Assembly (NCBI RefSeq): GCF_002777965.1
Contig: NZ_NGVR01000006.1
Coordinates: forward strand, 614-64,613
Origin: Proteus columbae
GTDB lineage: Bacteria; Pseudomonadota; Gammaproteobacteria; Enterobacterales; Enterobacteriaceae
DNA: 64,000 bases
Direction of reading: 5' to 3'
This document shows, in pieces, positions 20,203 to 29,915 of this stretch (positions are counted from its first letter, which is position 1; every line of letters begins with the position of its first letter). The translations under genes and the position numbers were made by a program. Below the pieces are notes generated by a model. It was given only the letters and a program-made list of their open reading frames with translations, did not search any database and was not told where the DNA came from.

Positions 20203-21690
20203 TTATTTTTTATTCGCAATATGTGTTGGAAATTCCATTTCGTTATAACGAATAAAGCGGGTCTTCTTCACAATCTTATAAGTAAACCAAATTAATAAAA
20301 ATAATGGGATACCAATATAGGTTGCAATTGCACCATACCAATCAATCGTATCTTCTAAGAAAGCTTGGTAATTTTGGCCTAATGTAATAATTAAACACAA
20401 TATAAAGGCAAAAATAGGACCAATTGGGAAGAAACCTGAGCGATAAGGTAAGTCATTTAAATCACGACCTTGTGCAACATAACCTTTACGGAAACGATAG
20501 TGGCTAATCGCAATACCTAACCATGCAATAAAACCGGTCATTCCCGAAGTATTTAATAACCATAAGTAGACAGTTTGGTTTCCGTACATTGAGCTTAAGA
20601 AGCATAGACCAGCAACAACTGTTGTCGCATAAAGCGCATTACGTGGTACACCGTTTTTAGACAATTTACCAAAGCATTTTGGTGCTTTGCCTTCTCTTGC
20701 TAATGTAAACAGCATACGTGTCGATGCATACATGCCTGAGTTACCAGCAGAAAGTACCGCAGTTAAGATAACCGCATTCATAATGGCAGCCGCAGATAAT
20801 AATCCCGCATTTTTAAAAACTAGCGTGAATGGGCTAACGCTAATATCACCCACATCATTACGCAGTAAACTAGGATCAGTGTAAGGGATAATTAAGCTAA
20901 TAATTAAAATCGCGAAGATATAAAATAATAAGATTCGCCAGAAGACTTTACGCACAGCTTTTGGAATATTTTTAGCCGGATCTTTAGATTCACCTGCCGC
21001 AATACCAATTAATTCTGTACCTTGGAATGAGAAACCAACAATCATGGCAACACCGATCATGGCGGCAAATCCACCCGCAAAAGGTGCATCACCAATTTCC
21101 CAATTATGCCAACCTGCGTTTTCGGCACCTTTCATAATGCCAGTGATCATCGCAATACCCACAATAATAAAGATAATTACTGTGGAAACCTTGATTAATG
21201 AAAACCAATATTCCGCCTCACCAAATCCTTTTACAGAGATATAGTTGAGTAGGAAAATAACGCCAAGGAAGAGAGCACTCCAGATCCAACCATCAACATC
21301 AGGGAACCAATAGAGCATCACCAATTGTGCAGCAACAAGGTCAACAGCAATAGTAACTGCCCAGTTATACCAATAGTTCCAACCTAATGCGAAACCAAAG
21401 CCTTCTTCTACATACTTAGAGCCGTATGTTGAGAATGAGCCGGAAACTGGCATAAATGCGGCTAATTCCCCAAGGCTTGTCATTAGAAAATAGACCATTA
21501 ATCCAATTAAAGCATAAGAGAGTAATGCCCCACCCGGCCCTGCTTGAGCAACAGTTGCACCAGATGCGACAAAAAGTCCTGTACCAATTGAACCACCAAT
21601 AGCGATCATCGCTAAATGTCGCGCTTTTAACTCTCGGCGCAAAGTGCGTACTGCGCCCGAACCAGCAGTACTATTTTGTTGTTCTGACAT
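20203..21690 (-). CDS. lysP: Lysine-specific permease LysP
   Basis: 495-aa inner-membrane APC-family lysine:H+ symporter with about 12 membrane segments. The N-terminal LRRELKARHLAMIAIGGSIG, the GTGLFVASGATVAQAGPGGA stretch, YVEEGFGFALGWNYWYNW and FSFQGTELIGIAAGESKDP are nearly identical to E. coli LysP. In E. coli LysP also acts as the lysine co-sensor that restrains CadC. Gene order lysP-yeiE-yeiH-nfo matches E. coli. It ends at a strong terminator. Confidence 0.96.
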   Translation of the reverse strand: MSEQQNSTAGSGAVRTLRRELKARHLAMIAIGGSIGTGLFVASGATVAQAGPGGALLSYALIGLMVYFLMTSLGELAAFMPVSGSFSTYGSKYVEEGFGFALGWNYWYNWAVTIAVDLVAAQLVMLYWFPDVDGWIWSALFLGVIFLLNYISVKGFGEAEYWFSLIKVSTVIIFIIVGIAMITGIMKGAENAGWHNWEIGDAPFAGGFAAMIGVAMIVGFSFQGTELIGIAAGESKDPAKNIPKAVRKVFWRILLFYIFAILIISLIIPYTDPSLLRNDVGDISVSPFTLVFKNAGLLSAAAIMNAVILTAVLSAGNSGMYASTRMLFTLAREGKAPKCFGKLSKNGVPRNALYATTVVAGLCFLSSMYGNQTVYLWLLNTSGMTGFIAWLGIAISHYRFRKGYVAQGRDLNDLPYRSGFFPIGPIFAFILCLIITLGQNYQAFLEDTIDWYGAIATYIGIPLFLLIWFTYKIVKKTRFIRYNEMEFPTHIANKK

Positions 21691-21808
21691 AACATTCCAC
21701 TTTTATATTCACTTTTCTAACGAGGATTGTAGCAAATCTGTCGTTCGTGAATAGCAAGGATCTGGGATTATAAGATACCTTCATGATCGGGCGTTAATTA
21801 TTAGCAAT

Positions 21809-22702
21809 TTATGAAAAATTGCCGATTAAGTGTTCAGCATTGCAATACGTCAGAAGTTTTTTCAGTGCATCAGAGACATGTTTTTGACGATGATATACAA
21901 GATATAGAGTACGTTGTAAGGCCAACCCCTCTACTTTTATCTCTTTTAATGAGCCGTTATTAATCTGCTCTTCAATAACTCGGCGAGATAAACAGCTGAT
22001 CCCCATTTCATACATCACGGCGTGTTTTATTGCTTCTGAGTTACCTAATTCCATTTCAATGCGGTAGCCCGGTAAAGAAGCGAATAAAAGATGGTTAAGT
22101 ACATCTCGAGTTCCCGAACCATTTTCTCGTAAAATCCAAGGAGCTGACTGTAAATCAGTTAAAGTCACTTTTGGTGCTTTAGCTAACGGATGATCGGGCG
22201 AGCAAAAAATAACCATTTCATCTAAAAGCCATTTCTGACTAATGAGCTCAGAACTTTGACAAGCACCTTCGATTAATCCTAAATCAACACGGAATTCGCT
22301 CACTAATTTAACGACTTCCTCAGTATTTCCAATACTCATTTCTAGTGGAATATCAGGATAGTTACGATGAAAATTCCCCAGCATTTGGGGTAAAATATAA
22401 TTACCTATTGTTGTACTTGCAGCGATGCGTAATGCACCATTTCCAGCTTGGAATAACTGCTCCACTTCTGTTGCTCGTTCAAGTAAAGATAATGCTCTGG
22501 GATAAAGTAATCGCCCATGTTCATTCGTGACAAGCCGTTTTCCCACTCTGTCAAAAAGCTGTACGCCTAGCTGGCTTTCAAGATCAGTTAAAGATGCACT
22601 GACAGCAGATTGAGATAAAGCAAGCTGTTGTGATGCTTGCGTTGTAGAACCACTCTTGAGAACTTCAGTAAAGACTTCCAGTTGCCGCAACGTAATTCGC
22701 AT
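21809..22702 (-). CDS. yeiE: LysR-family transcriptional regulator YeiE
   Basis: 297-aa LysR-type DNA-binding regulator. The winged HTH is at residues about 2-60 ([45 protein letters not shown]), followed by a two-lobe effector domain with [20 protein letters not shown]. The second ATG is preferred: GGTGG stands 7 nt before it, and the protein then begins [11 protein letters not shown] like the E. coli one. It is divergent from yeiH across about 185 bp, the usual layout for a LysR regulator and its target. YeiE has been linked to iron and sulfite responses in other enterics. Confidence 0.93.
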   Translation of the reverse strand: MRITLRQLEVFTEVLKSGSTTQASQQLALSQSAVSASLTDLESQLGVQLFDRVGKRLVTNEHGRLLYPRALSLLERATEVEQLFQAGNGALRIAASTTIGNYILPQMLGNFHRNYPDIPLEMSIGNTEEVVKLVSEFRVDLGLIEGACQSSELISQKWLLDEMVIFCSPDHPLAKAPKVTLTDLQSAPWILRENGSGTRDVLNHLLFASLPGYRIEMELGNSEAIKHAVMYEMGISCLSRRVIEEQINNGSLKEIKVEGLALQRTLYLVYHRQKHVSDALKKLLTYCNAEHLIGNFS

Positions 22703-22886
22703 ATCCATTCCACCTTTGAGCCGTCATTGTAATAACATACTATCCACAAACCAGTAACATACCAAGTACATTTAAGAAAATACACCCATATTAGTTTTAC
22801 TGGTTATTATTATAAAAATAATGAGTTTAATAAATAAGATTACTTGTTATATGCTTATGCAAAATTCATATAAGCAAGGTTTTTCT

Positions 22887-23981
22887 ATGTCAGAGCAAAG
22901 TCAACCTATTACATTGGCGAAAAAATGTTTTACTCCAGTTTATCGCTGGCTTCCTGGTTTATTACTAACAGGCGTATTAACTGCGCTTGCTATTTATATT
23001 GGTGATATTCCTTGGTTTTCTAGCATGGGTTTAGGCGCATTAACGCTGGCTATTCTATTCGGTATTATTGTGGGTAATACTTTTTATCCTGTTGCAAAGC
23101 CTTATAGTGACGAAGGTGTCAAATTCGCTAAACACTATTTATTACGTACAGGTATTATTTTGTACGGTTTTAGACTGACTTTTCAGCAAATTGCAGATGT
23201 AGGCGCAACAGGTTTAATTATAGATGCCATTATGCTGATATCGACTTTTCTTATTGCTATGTGGATTGGCCGTAAATATTTCGGTTTAGATGAACAAACT
23301 GTCATTTTGATTGGTGCGGGTAGTAGTATTTGTGGTGCTGCGGCTGTTATGGCGACAGAGCCTGTTGTTAAAGCACAAGCAAGCCAAGTCGCTGTTGCGG
23401 TTTCTACTGTTGTGATTTTCGGGACTATTGGTATTTTTCTTTACCCTTGGTTCTATCACTTAAATGCATTTGCAGGCTGGCTACCATTTACAGAAGAAAC
23501 CTTTGGTATTTTCTCAGGTTCAACAATTCACGAAGTGGCTCAAGTCGTCGCCGTAGGACACTCAATTAGCCCTGATGCTGAAAATGCGGCAGTTATTAGT
23601 AAAATGATCCGCGTAATGATGCTAGCACCGTTCTTAATTATTCTTTCAACTTATTTAAGTAAAAAGAAAAGCAAGGCAAACAATGGTGCACAAGCTACTG
23701 AGAAAAGCCCAATTACTATTCCTTGGTTTGCCGTATTCTTTATTTTAATGGCGGGCTTTAACTCTTTGAATTTAATTCCGGCGTCTATTGTTAGCTACAT
23801 TGTGACTATCGATACTATTCTATTAGCGATGGCCATGGTGGCATTAGGTTTAACAACTCATATTAGTGCTATCCGACAAGCAGGCGTCAAACCGTTACTG
23901 TTAGCATTATTCTTATTTTTCTGGTTAACCCTTGGTGGTGCGATGATTAATATCTTTATTCAAACTGTGTTGATGTCTTAA
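22887..23981 (+). CDS. yeiH: YeiH/UPF0324 family inner-membrane protein
   Basis: 364-aa putative membrane transporter with about ten hydrophobic segments. Diagnostic stretches are [40 protein letters not shown] and [20 protein letters not shown], the last two forming the conserved core of the YeiH family. The start at 22887 is chosen because AAGG precedes it by about 8 nt and it fits the E. coli protein; an upstream in-frame ATG at 22821 has no such site. The substrate is unknown; links to sulfite have been proposed through YeiE. It is followed by a strong terminator. Confidence 0.9.
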   Translation: MSEQSQPITLAKKCFTPVYRWLPGLLLTGVLTALAIYIGDIPWFSSMGLGALTLAILFGIIVGNTFYPVAKPYSDEGVKFAKHYLLRTGIILYGFRLTFQQIADVGATGLIIDAIMLISTFLIAMWIGRKYFGLDEQTVILIGAGSSICGAAAVMATEPVVKAQASQVAVAVSTVVIFGTIGIFLYPWFYHLNAFAGWLPFTEETFGIFSGSTIHEVAQVVAVGHSISPDAENAAVISKMIRVMMLAPFLIILSTYLSKKKSKANNGAQATEKSPITIPWFAVFFILMAGFNSLNLIPASIVSYIVTIDTILLAMAMVALGLTTHISAIRQAGVKPLLLALFLFFWLTLGGAMINIFIQTVLMS

Positions 23982-24043
23982 TAGGAATATCGCTAAAAAA
24001 TTAATCTCCCTTAAAATTTCGCCTTGAGAAGTACTTTTCAATT

Positions 24044-24071
24044 GCGCAACTATTTTTAGTTGCGCTTTTTT
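24044..24071 (+). terminator. Intrinsic terminator after yeiH
   Basis: GCGCAACTA / TAGTTGCGC with a TTTT loop, followed by six T residues. Confidence 0.9.
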
Positions 24072-24148
24072 GCTTTTATCATCTCAATATGATGTTATAC
24101 GCTGTATGTTTGTTATCATGGTGTGAAATAAATCTAAGGAGAGAAATA

Positions 24149-24991
24149 ATGAAATTTGTTGGCGCACATGTCAGTGCTGCTGGTGGCGTCGATCAGGCGG
24201 TATTACGCGCACATGAAATAAAAGCGACTGCGTTTGCCCTTTTTACTAAGAATCAGCGCCAGTGGAAAGCAGCACCATTATCCACAGAGGTCATTGATAA
24301 ATTTAAAAAGAACTGCGAGCTTTATAGTTATAGCCCTTCTCAAATTTTACCCCATGACAGTTATCTTATTAATTTAGGTCACCCTGAAGAAGATGCTCTC
24401 GAAAAATCGAGAGATGCATTTTTAGATGAAATGCAGCGTTGTGAACAACTGGGTATTGAGTTACTGAATTTCCATCCAGGAAGTCATTTAAATAAGATTG
24501 ATGTTGATAAGTGCCTACAAAAAATTGCCCAATCAATTAACATCACTTTAGAAAAAACAAAAAATGTCACTGCCGTTATTGAAAATACAGCAGGGCAAGG
24601 AACAAACCTAGGTTATCGTTTTGAGCATCTAGCCTCCATTATTGATGGCGTAGAAGATAAATCTCGTGTAGGTGTTTGTATTGATACTTGCCACACTTTT
24701 GCCGCAGGTTATGATTTAAGAACAATTGAAGATTGCGAAAAAACATTCGCTGAATTTGAAAAGATTGTCGGCTTTCAATACCTAAAAGCGATGCACCTTA
24801 ATGATGCAAAAAGCGAATTAGCCAGTCGTGTAGACCGTCACCATAGTTTAGGTGAAGGTAATATTGGTAAAGTGCCTTTTAGTTATATTATGCAAGATAA
24901 ACGTTTTGATGGTATTCCGCTGATTTTAGAAACCATTAATCCTGATATTTGGCCTGACGAAATTGCTTGGTTGAAATCACAACAAGCCTAA
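24149..24991 (+). CDS. nfo: Endonuclease IV (apurinic/apyrimidinic endonuclease)
   Basis: 280-aa zinc-dependent AP endonuclease of base-excision repair. A TIM-barrel of the AP2Ec family is shown by [81 protein letters not shown] and [10 protein letters not shown], which carry the metal-binding His, Glu and Asp residues. The start at 24149 has AAGGAGA 6-7 nt upstream, so an in-frame ATG 60 bp earlier is rejected. It converges on fruK with a shared terminator. Confidence 0.96.
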   Translation: MKFVGAHVSAAGGVDQAVLRAHEIKATAFALFTKNQRQWKAAPLSTEVIDKFKKNCELYSYSPSQILPHDSYLINLGHPEEDALEKSRDAFLDEMQRCEQLGIELLNFHPGSHLNKIDVDKCLQKIAQSINITLEKTKNVTAVIENTAGQGTNLGYRFEHLASIIDGVEDKSRVGVCIDTCHTFAAGYDLRTIEDCEKTFAEFEKIVGFQYLKAMHLNDAKSELASRVDRHHSLGEGNIGKVPFSYIMQDKRFDGIPLILETINPDIWPDEIAWLKSQQA

Positions 24992-25025
24992 TAACGATAC
25001 TAACAGCAACACTTGCAGTAATAAG

Positions 25026-25071
25026 ATTTGCGGTTTATACAATTTTGGTTTTATAACAATAAACCGCAAAT
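25026..25071. terminator. Bidirectional terminator between nfo and fruK
   Basis: Perfect 12-bp arms ATTTGCGGTTTA / TAAACCGCAAAT with a 22-nt loop, between convergent genes and A/T-rich on both sides. Confidence 0.75.
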
Positions 25072-25075
25072 TATT

Positions 25076-26014
25076 TTATTTAATGGGTGTTAACTCAATC
25101 TTAGTCATCATTTCAGCAAGCTGGCTTCTGTCTTTTATTCCGACATCAGGCTGACTGACTGATAATGCAGAGATGGCGGTTGCAAGGCGTAATGTATGCT
25201 CACTCGTTTGGCTCATTAATAAACCATAGACTAATCCAGCAACCATTGAATCTCCTGCACCAACGGTACTTATCACATCACAATGTGGCGGTTTTGCAAG
25301 CCATGCACCAGATGCATTTACCCATAAAGCCCCTCTTTCACCTAGTGAAATAACGACATGCGCAATGCCTTTATCTCGCAGTCGATGCGCTGCTTTAATA
25401 ATATCTGCCATTTCAGTTAATGAATGTCCAACCCACGCCTCTAATTCACGATGATTAGGTTTTATCAACCAAGGTGCTGCTTTTAACCCTGCGACTAAAG
25501 CATCACGACTGCTGTCAAAAATAATGCATGGGCATAATATTCTTAGCTTAATCATCCATTGGGTAAAGGCTTCAGGATCAACACCATTAGGTAAACTTCC
25601 ACTGACAACCACCATATCAAAATGACCAAGCCAATTAAGCGAATCTGTTGCAAAACGCTGCCAATCTTGCGGTGATACTGTAAACCCTGAAAAATTAAAG
25701 TCGGTGACTCGCCCTTTTCCTTCGGTTAGCTTTACATTAATGCGTGTTCGTCCTGACACTAGATAAAAACGGTTAGCCATACCATTTTCACTAAAGAAGT
25801 GCTGAAACTCTTCTTGATTTTCACGTCCCATAAACCCGCTAACAGTAATATCGATACCTAAATCACGTAAGACTTTCGCGACATTATTGCCTTTACCAGC
25901 AGGATTAAGTCCAGCAGTTCGGACTAAATTAACACCACCTACGTCAATAGCTGGACAAGCACCAACAAGATCATAAGCAGGGTTTAAGGTGATCGTAGCG
26001 ACACGGCGACTCAT
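25076..26014 (-). CDS. fruK: 1-phosphofructokinase
   Basis: 312-aa PfkB-family sugar kinase converting fructose 1-phosphate to fructose 1,6-bisphosphate. It begins MSRRVATITLNPAYDLVGAC and carries GRTRINVKLTEGKGRVTDFN, the GSLPNGV motif, KPNHRELEAWVG and the catalytic STVGAGDSMVAGL near residue 245. The ATG at 26014 is chosen, with GGAG 7 nt upstream; an in-frame TTG 15 bp earlier is not needed. In E. coli fruK lies between fruB and fruA, but here neither PTS gene is adjacent: nfo is directly downstream and a MITE-like element upstream. Confidence 0.95.
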   Translation of the reverse strand: MSRRVATITLNPAYDLVGACPAIDVGGVNLVRTAGLNPAGKGNNVAKVLRDLGIDITVSGFMGRENQEEFQHFFSENGMANRFYLVSGRTRINVKLTEGKGRVTDFNFSGFTVSPQDWQRFATDSLNWLGHFDMVVVSGSLPNGVDPEAFTQWMIKLRILCPCIIFDSSRDALVAGLKAAPWLIKPNHRELEAWVGHSLTEMADIIKAAHRLRDKGIAHVVISLGERGALWVNASGAWLAKPPHCDVISTVGAGDSMVAGLVYGLLMSQTSEHTLRLATAISALSVSQPDVGIKDRSQLAEMMTKIELTPIK

Positions 26015-26055
26015 GCCTTCACTCCCCAATCATTTTTTATTATGAATATTTAGGG

Positions 26056-26069
26056 TGCTATATATAGCA
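26056..26069 (-). promoter_or_regulatory. Palindrome upstream of fruK
   Basis: TGCTATATATAGCA is a perfect 14-bp palindrome about 42 bp upstream of the fruK ATG. It includes a TATATA that could serve as a -10 element. It does not match the Cra/FruR consensus. Confidence 0.3.
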
Positions 26070-26174
26070 TCAATTAACCTTTTATTCAGTGAAATTGAGC
26101 GGCTTCTCCTTGCACTCTATTCATCCTCAATGGAGAATATCACCCGTAAAAAGCGACTTATTTTATACATTAAC

Positions 26175-26449
26175 TAGAGCGTGCTGACCTTTTTATGGTC
26201 AATTTTTATTTGAATTAAAAGCATTTTAGATAAGACGAGAGATTCGCCGCCTAGTGAACTAGGCTAGAATTTCTCAACACAGAATAAAATGAGTAAAACG
26301 TCTTTTAATCGAACCCGTAGGGCTGTTTTGACGTTTGTTTTATTTTAAGTGGTCATTGTTAATATCAATCAATGCCCATAATTGTTGAATAGATTGCTTT
26401 ACACTCTTTTCTTACTGTAAAAATAAGCAGAAAAGATCAACACGCTCTA
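26175..26449. mobile_element. MITE-like element with terminal inverted repeats and TA duplication
   Basis: Terminal inverted repeats GAGCGTGCTGACCTTTT (26177-26193) and the complement of GAGCGTGTTGATCTTTT (26431-26447) match at 15 of 17 positions. TA dinucleotides flank both ends (26175-26176 and 26448-26449), as expected for IS630/Tc1-type target duplication. The 271-bp body has no ORF and is structured: GCCTAGT-GA-ACTAGGC (26249-26264), and AAACGTC / GACGTTT around 26296-26336. It fills most of the gap between fruK and the Nudix gene, with its right end 26 bp from the Nudix ATG. No second copy was seen in the window. Confidence 0.6.
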
Positions 26450-26475
26450 AATAAAAAAGAAAAAAGGAGTCTCAA

Positions 26476-26892
26476 ATGTCAGTCGTAGTCGGTGTTGGTG
26501 TAATTATCACTAATGAAAATGGTGAAGTATTATTAGGAAAGCGTTGTGGAAAACATGCCCCTTATTGGTCAATTTTTGGTGGACATGTTGATGAAGGTGA
26601 AACTTTTGAACAATGTGCTATTCGAGAAATAGAAGAAGAAATTGGTATTGCGATCACTGAACCACAAGTGATTGGTATTAGCAATAATCTAGAAACTTAC
26701 CAATTAGAAGGTAAACACACAGTTTCTATTTGTATGATCGCACAACACCAAGGTGACGAGCCTAAATTGATGGAGCCAGATAAATGTTCTGAGCTTCGCT
26801 GGTGTTCTCCAGATAATTTACTTGAGCCACACTTTGAAGCCAGTCGCAATTCTATTGCATTATGGAAAAGTAAGCAGTTTTATCAAGGCTAA
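26476..26892 (+). CDS. Nudix hydrolase
   Basis: 138-aa pyrophosphohydrolase. The Nudix box GX5EX7REUXEEXGU is complete at about residues 37-59: G-HVDEG-E-TFEQCAI-REIEEEIGI. The rest is a compact single Nudix domain beginning VVVGVGVIITNENGEVLLGKR, so the substrate (nucleotide sugar, dNTP or other) cannot be assigned. GGAG stands 8 nt before the ATG. The promoter must lie in or next to the MITE-like element, whose right end is 26 bp from the start codon. Confidence 0.9.
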   Translation: MSVVVGVGVIITNENGEVLLGKRCGKHAPYWSIFGGHVDEGETFEQCAIREIEEEIGIAITEPQVIGISNNLETYQLEGKHTVSICMIAQHQGDEPKLMEPDKCSELRWCSPDNLLEPHFEASRNSIALWKSKQFYQG

Positions 26893-26931
26893 TTGTTTTA
26901 TCAAGATTGATTAAAAACACGCTATCACTTT

Positions 26932-26964
26932 CATTATTCTGGATCTTTTTTATTCAGAATAATG
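26932..26964 (+). terminator. Hairpin after the Nudix gene
   Basis: CATTATTCTG / CAGAATAATG, 10-bp perfect arms with a T-rich loop but no clear T-run afterwards. The rest of the 26893-27200 gap is AT-rich and otherwise holds only the mtr promoter. Confidence 0.45.
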
Positions 26965-27124
26965 TTCGGATTATCTATTTCTACACAAATTTTCACTTAT
27001 TTATGGTCGTATTTCTTTACTATTTCTAATAATCCTCACACTAATCTATTGATTTATATAATCACCTTTTTCTACTGTATTATTTTTACTCACTTTTTTC
27101 TTTTATAAAGCACAATAACCTCTA

Positions 27125-27175
27125 TTTACACCTTTATAGCAAACGTGTATTCTTTACACCATCAAGCTAGTACAT
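27125..27175 (+). promoter_or_regulatory. Candidate mtr promoter with a partial TrpR operator
   Basis: TTTACA (27125-27130), a 17-bp spacer and TATTCT (27148-27153) form a sigma-70-like promoter. AGCTAGTACA (27166-27175), near the expected transcription start, matches 9 of 10 bases of the right half of the Trp operator (AACTAGTACA), but the left half is poor. E. coli mtr is repressed by TrpR, so conserved control is plausible. Confidence 0.4.
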
Positions 27176-27200
27176 TGAGTCAATTTTATAAGGACATCTT

Positions 27201-28442
27201 ATGTCAGAAGTCACATCAATAACAAAGCGCCCATCCATACTTGGTGGTGCAATGATCATTGCTGGCACCGCTGTGGGTGCAGGCATGTTTTCCATTCCTA
27301 TTGTGACTTCCGGTGTCTGGTTTACCGGTTCTATTTTTCTTCTGATTTACACTTGGTTTTGTTTATTTATGTCTGGGTTAATGATTTTAGAAGTAAACCT
27401 TCATTATCCTTTAGGCTCAAGCTTTCATACCATTACCAAAGACTTATTAGGAAAAGGCTGGAGTACTATTAATGGGCTATCGATTGCGTTTGTTCTTTAT
27501 ATTTTAACTTACGCTTATATTTCTGCGGGTAGCTCTATTATTGTGCAAAACTTTGCAGATGTGATAAGCGTACCTCAAGCTATTGCAGGTTTAGTCTTTG
27601 CATTAATTGTTGCTTTCTTTGTTTGGTTATCAACACGCGCTGTGGATCGATTAAGTACCATTTTAATTGGCGGCATGGTAATTGCCTTTGTGTTAGCTAT
27701 TGGCGGTCTATTTACGGAAGTAAAAATGCCAGTGTTATTTAACACTAATGAAAACAATGCAAGCTACTTGCCTTATGCTTTAGCCGCATTACCTTATTTA
27801 CTGACCTCATTTGGTTATCACGGTAATATTCCAGGCTTAGTGACGTATTATCGTAAAGATGGCAAAGCGGTTATGAAAAGCTTGCTTATTGGTACCTTGA
27901 TTTCACTGGCAATTTATATTTTATGGCAGTTTGTTGTACAAGGTAATATTCCTCGCGAAGGTTTCAAACAAGTAATTGCTGATGGTGGGAATATTGGTAA
28001 CTTATTAGCACAAATGCGTTCAGCAACCGCCAATGCCTCTGTATCAATGTTATTAGACTTTTTCTCTTATATGGCATTAGCAAGTTCATTCTTAGGAGTG
28101 TCATTAGGATTATTCGATTACTTAGCAGACTTCTTTAAGTTTTCAAATACAGGAAGCGGTCGATTTAAATCTGCATTAGTAACGTTTATACCACCGACTA
28201 TTTTGGCAATTATTTTTCCTGATGGTTTCTTATATGCCATTGGTTTTGCAGGACTGGCAGCAACAATTTGGGCTGCGATTATTCCAGCATTAATGGCAAA
28301 AGCGAGTCGTGAGCGTAACCAAAGTCAAAGTTTTAAAGCTCCCGGTGGTATGTTTATGATTGGTTTCGTCATTTTATTTGGTGTTATTAATGCCAGCGCA
28401 CATATTTTAGCGAACTTTAATCTTCTTCCTGTTTACCGTTAA
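27201..28442 (+). CDS. mtr: Tryptophan-specific permease Mtr (HAAAP family)
   Basis: 413-aa inner-membrane tryptophan:H+ symporter with 11-12 membrane segments. Motifs shared with E. coli Mtr include AGMFSIPIV, FCLFMSGLMILEVNLHYPLG, SSFHTITKDLLGKGWSTING, LTYAYISAGSSI, SFGYHGNIPGL, SSFLGVSLGLFDYLADFF, YAIGFAGLAATIWAAIIPAL and the C-terminal FNLLPVYR. These favour Mtr over TnaB or TyrP. It is a single-gene unit ended by a strong terminator. Confidence 0.93.
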   Translation: MSEVTSITKRPSILGGAMIIAGTAVGAGMFSIPIVTSGVWFTGSIFLLIYTWFCLFMSGLMILEVNLHYPLGSSFHTITKDLLGKGWSTINGLSIAFVLYILTYAYISAGSSIIVQNFADVISVPQAIAGLVFALIVAFFVWLSTRAVDRLSTILIGGMVIAFVLAIGGLFTEVKMPVLFNTNENNASYLPYALAALPYLLTSFGYHGNIPGLVTYYRKDGKAVMKSLLIGTLISLAIYILWQFVVQGNIPREGFKQVIADGGNIGNLLAQMRSATANASVSMLLDFFSYMALASSFLGVSLGLFDYLADFFKFSNTGSGRFKSALVTFIPPTILAIIFPDGFLYAIGFAGLAATIWAAIIPALMAKASRERNQSQSFKAPGGMFMIGFVILFGVINASAHILANFNLLPVYR

Positions 28443-28466
28443 TTTCTTTTCTAAAAGCCTGCATCT

Positions 28467-28502
28467 AAAGCCAGCCCATACTTGAGCTGGCTTTGTTTTT
28501 TT
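28467..28502 (+). terminator. Intrinsic terminator after mtr
   Basis: AAAGCCAGC / GCTGGCTTT with an 10-nt loop, followed by GTTTTTTT. Confidence 0.9.
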
Positions 28503-28603
28503 ATCAAATCTTATAAAAAAATGTGTGAATAACTTGCCAAGTTTCTACACTGCGAGTAATTTTGTCGCCATTATCGTCAATGTTATTTAATGGAAGGTTT
28601 TAT

Positions 28604-29176
28604 ATGGCAAAAGCCAATGAAATTAAACGTGGTATGGCTGTTAGTTATAACAACAAGTTATTACTGGTAAAAGATATCGACATCCAAGCACCAAGTGCTC
28701 GTGGTGCAAGTACGCTGTACAAAATGCGTTTTACTGACATCCGTACAGGCCAGAAAGTAGAAGAGCGTTTTAAAGGTGATGATATGATTGATACCATCAG
28801 CTTAACACGTCGTGCTGTGAGTTTTTCTTACATTGATGGTGATGAATATATCTTTATGGATAATGAAGATTACACACCATATACCTTCAAAAAAGATCAA
28901 ATTGAAGATGAATTACTGTTTATTCCTGAGGAAGGCTTAGCAGGAATGCAAGTATTAACAATGGATGGTCAAGTTTTAGCATTAGAACTGCCACAAACTG
29001 TGGATATGGAAATTGTTGAAACTGTTCCAGGTATTAAAGGCGCTTCTGCAAGTGCTCGTACTAAACCTGCAACATTGCCAACAGGATTAGTTATTCAGGT
29101 TCCTGAATACCTTTCTACTGGCGATAAAGTTCGTATTCATATTGCAGAACGTCGCTATATGGGCCGAGCTGACTAA
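28604..29176 (+). CDS. yeiP: Elongation factor P-like protein YeiP (EfpL)
   Basis: 190-aa paralogue of elongation factor P that binds ribosomes and relieves stalling. The KOW-like N-terminal domain begins [20 protein letters not shown] and continues with [20 protein letters not shown]; this has the YeiP-type tip loop instead of the EF-P lysine loop. Two OB-fold domains follow, and the end [17 protein letters not shown] is typical. The start at 28604 has GGAAGG about 6 nt upstream; an upstream in-frame TTG is rejected. Confidence 0.95.
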   Translation: MAKANEIKRGMAVSYNNKLLLVKDIDIQAPSARGASTLYKMRFTDIRTGQKVEERFKGDDMIDTISLTRRAVSFSYIDGDEYIFMDNEDYTPYTFKKDQIEDELLFIPEEGLAGMQVLTMDGQVLALELPQTVDMEIVETVPGIKGASASARTKPATLPTGLVIQVPEYLSTGDKVRIHIAERRYMGRAD

Positions 29177-29198
29177 TCAACAGTCAAAAAAACCTACT

Positions 29199-29218
29199 CA
29201 TTAGCTATATAGCTAATG
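29199..29218. terminator. 20-bp perfect palindrome after yeiP
   Basis: CATTAGCTAT/ATAGCTAATG, 23 bp past the yeiP stop. There is no T-run directly after it on the plus strand, so termination is uncertain; it could also be a protein-binding site. Confidence 0.4.
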
Positions 29219-29319
29219 TTGCTTTAAATAGGTCAGATAATCGTAAGAAACCCAATGTGACAAACGATTATTTGACTTGTTTATCTTTTGCAACCTACCT
29301 CTGTCTACCCACAGACGCC

Positions 29320-29649
29320 TTAAAAATATTGAACGTCAATAACACCATTTTTTTGGGTAGTATCCATCCAACGGATCTCAGCCTTGCCCATATCTTGAGG
29401 CAAAATAATAGTTTGTTGGGATTTATCAAAAGACGCAGGAACAATAGATTGAGTAGATGTAAACACTTTGTTGTGTTTGTAACATTGGTATTCAGCTTTA
29501 TCAAATGTGAAATTCATCTCACATGCAGGATCCACAATCGCACCCCGCAGATAAATCTGCCCTGTTGTTTGCATGGGATCAGATGCCCAAGCTAATGATA
29601 TCGAACTGGAAACGAGAAGACTGCATACTACGGTCAGATATTTTCTCAT
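29320..29649 (-). CDS. Small secreted fimbrillin-like protein (paralogue 1)
   Basis: 109 aa with a clear signal peptide ending near AWA-SDP. The mature part of about 85 aa starts with the type-1 fimbrial pattern GQIYLRGAIVDPACEM, and two cysteines are spaced C-x12-C (CEMNFTFDKAEYQC). It ends IRWMDTTQKNGVIDVQY. It is too short for a complete pilin, which is normally about 150 aa after the signal. It shares the N-terminal pattern, cysteine spacing and C-terminal I-x-W-x-D/N motif with the gene at 29916, so the two form a small family. No chaperone or usher genes are nearby. Periplasmic or surface location is inferred; function is unknown. Confidence 0.7.
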   Translation of the reverse strand: MRKYLTVVCSLLVSSSISLAWASDPMQTTGQIYLRGAIVDPACEMNFTFDKAEYQCYKHNKVFTSTQSIVPASFDKSQQTIILPQDMGKAEIRWMDTTQKNGVIDVQYF

Positions 29650-29915
29650 AACGACCTCACTTCTTGTTTGCGCTAGCAGGTATGAGGATCACACCTACCC
29701 GACATATTTTCATCATAGCAATAAAATATGACATTTATATAGACATAAGAGGAATATTTGATGTCTATCAAATATAAGTGTTCGATGTTTATAAATAAGA
29801 AATCAACGTTGATTAAACTTAAGTCAAATATTTTTAACTTTAATAACAGCTAAATAAAAGCATTAAAATTTTATTTAATTAATACAATTATTTTTATTAT
29901 TAGATCTATGGAAGA

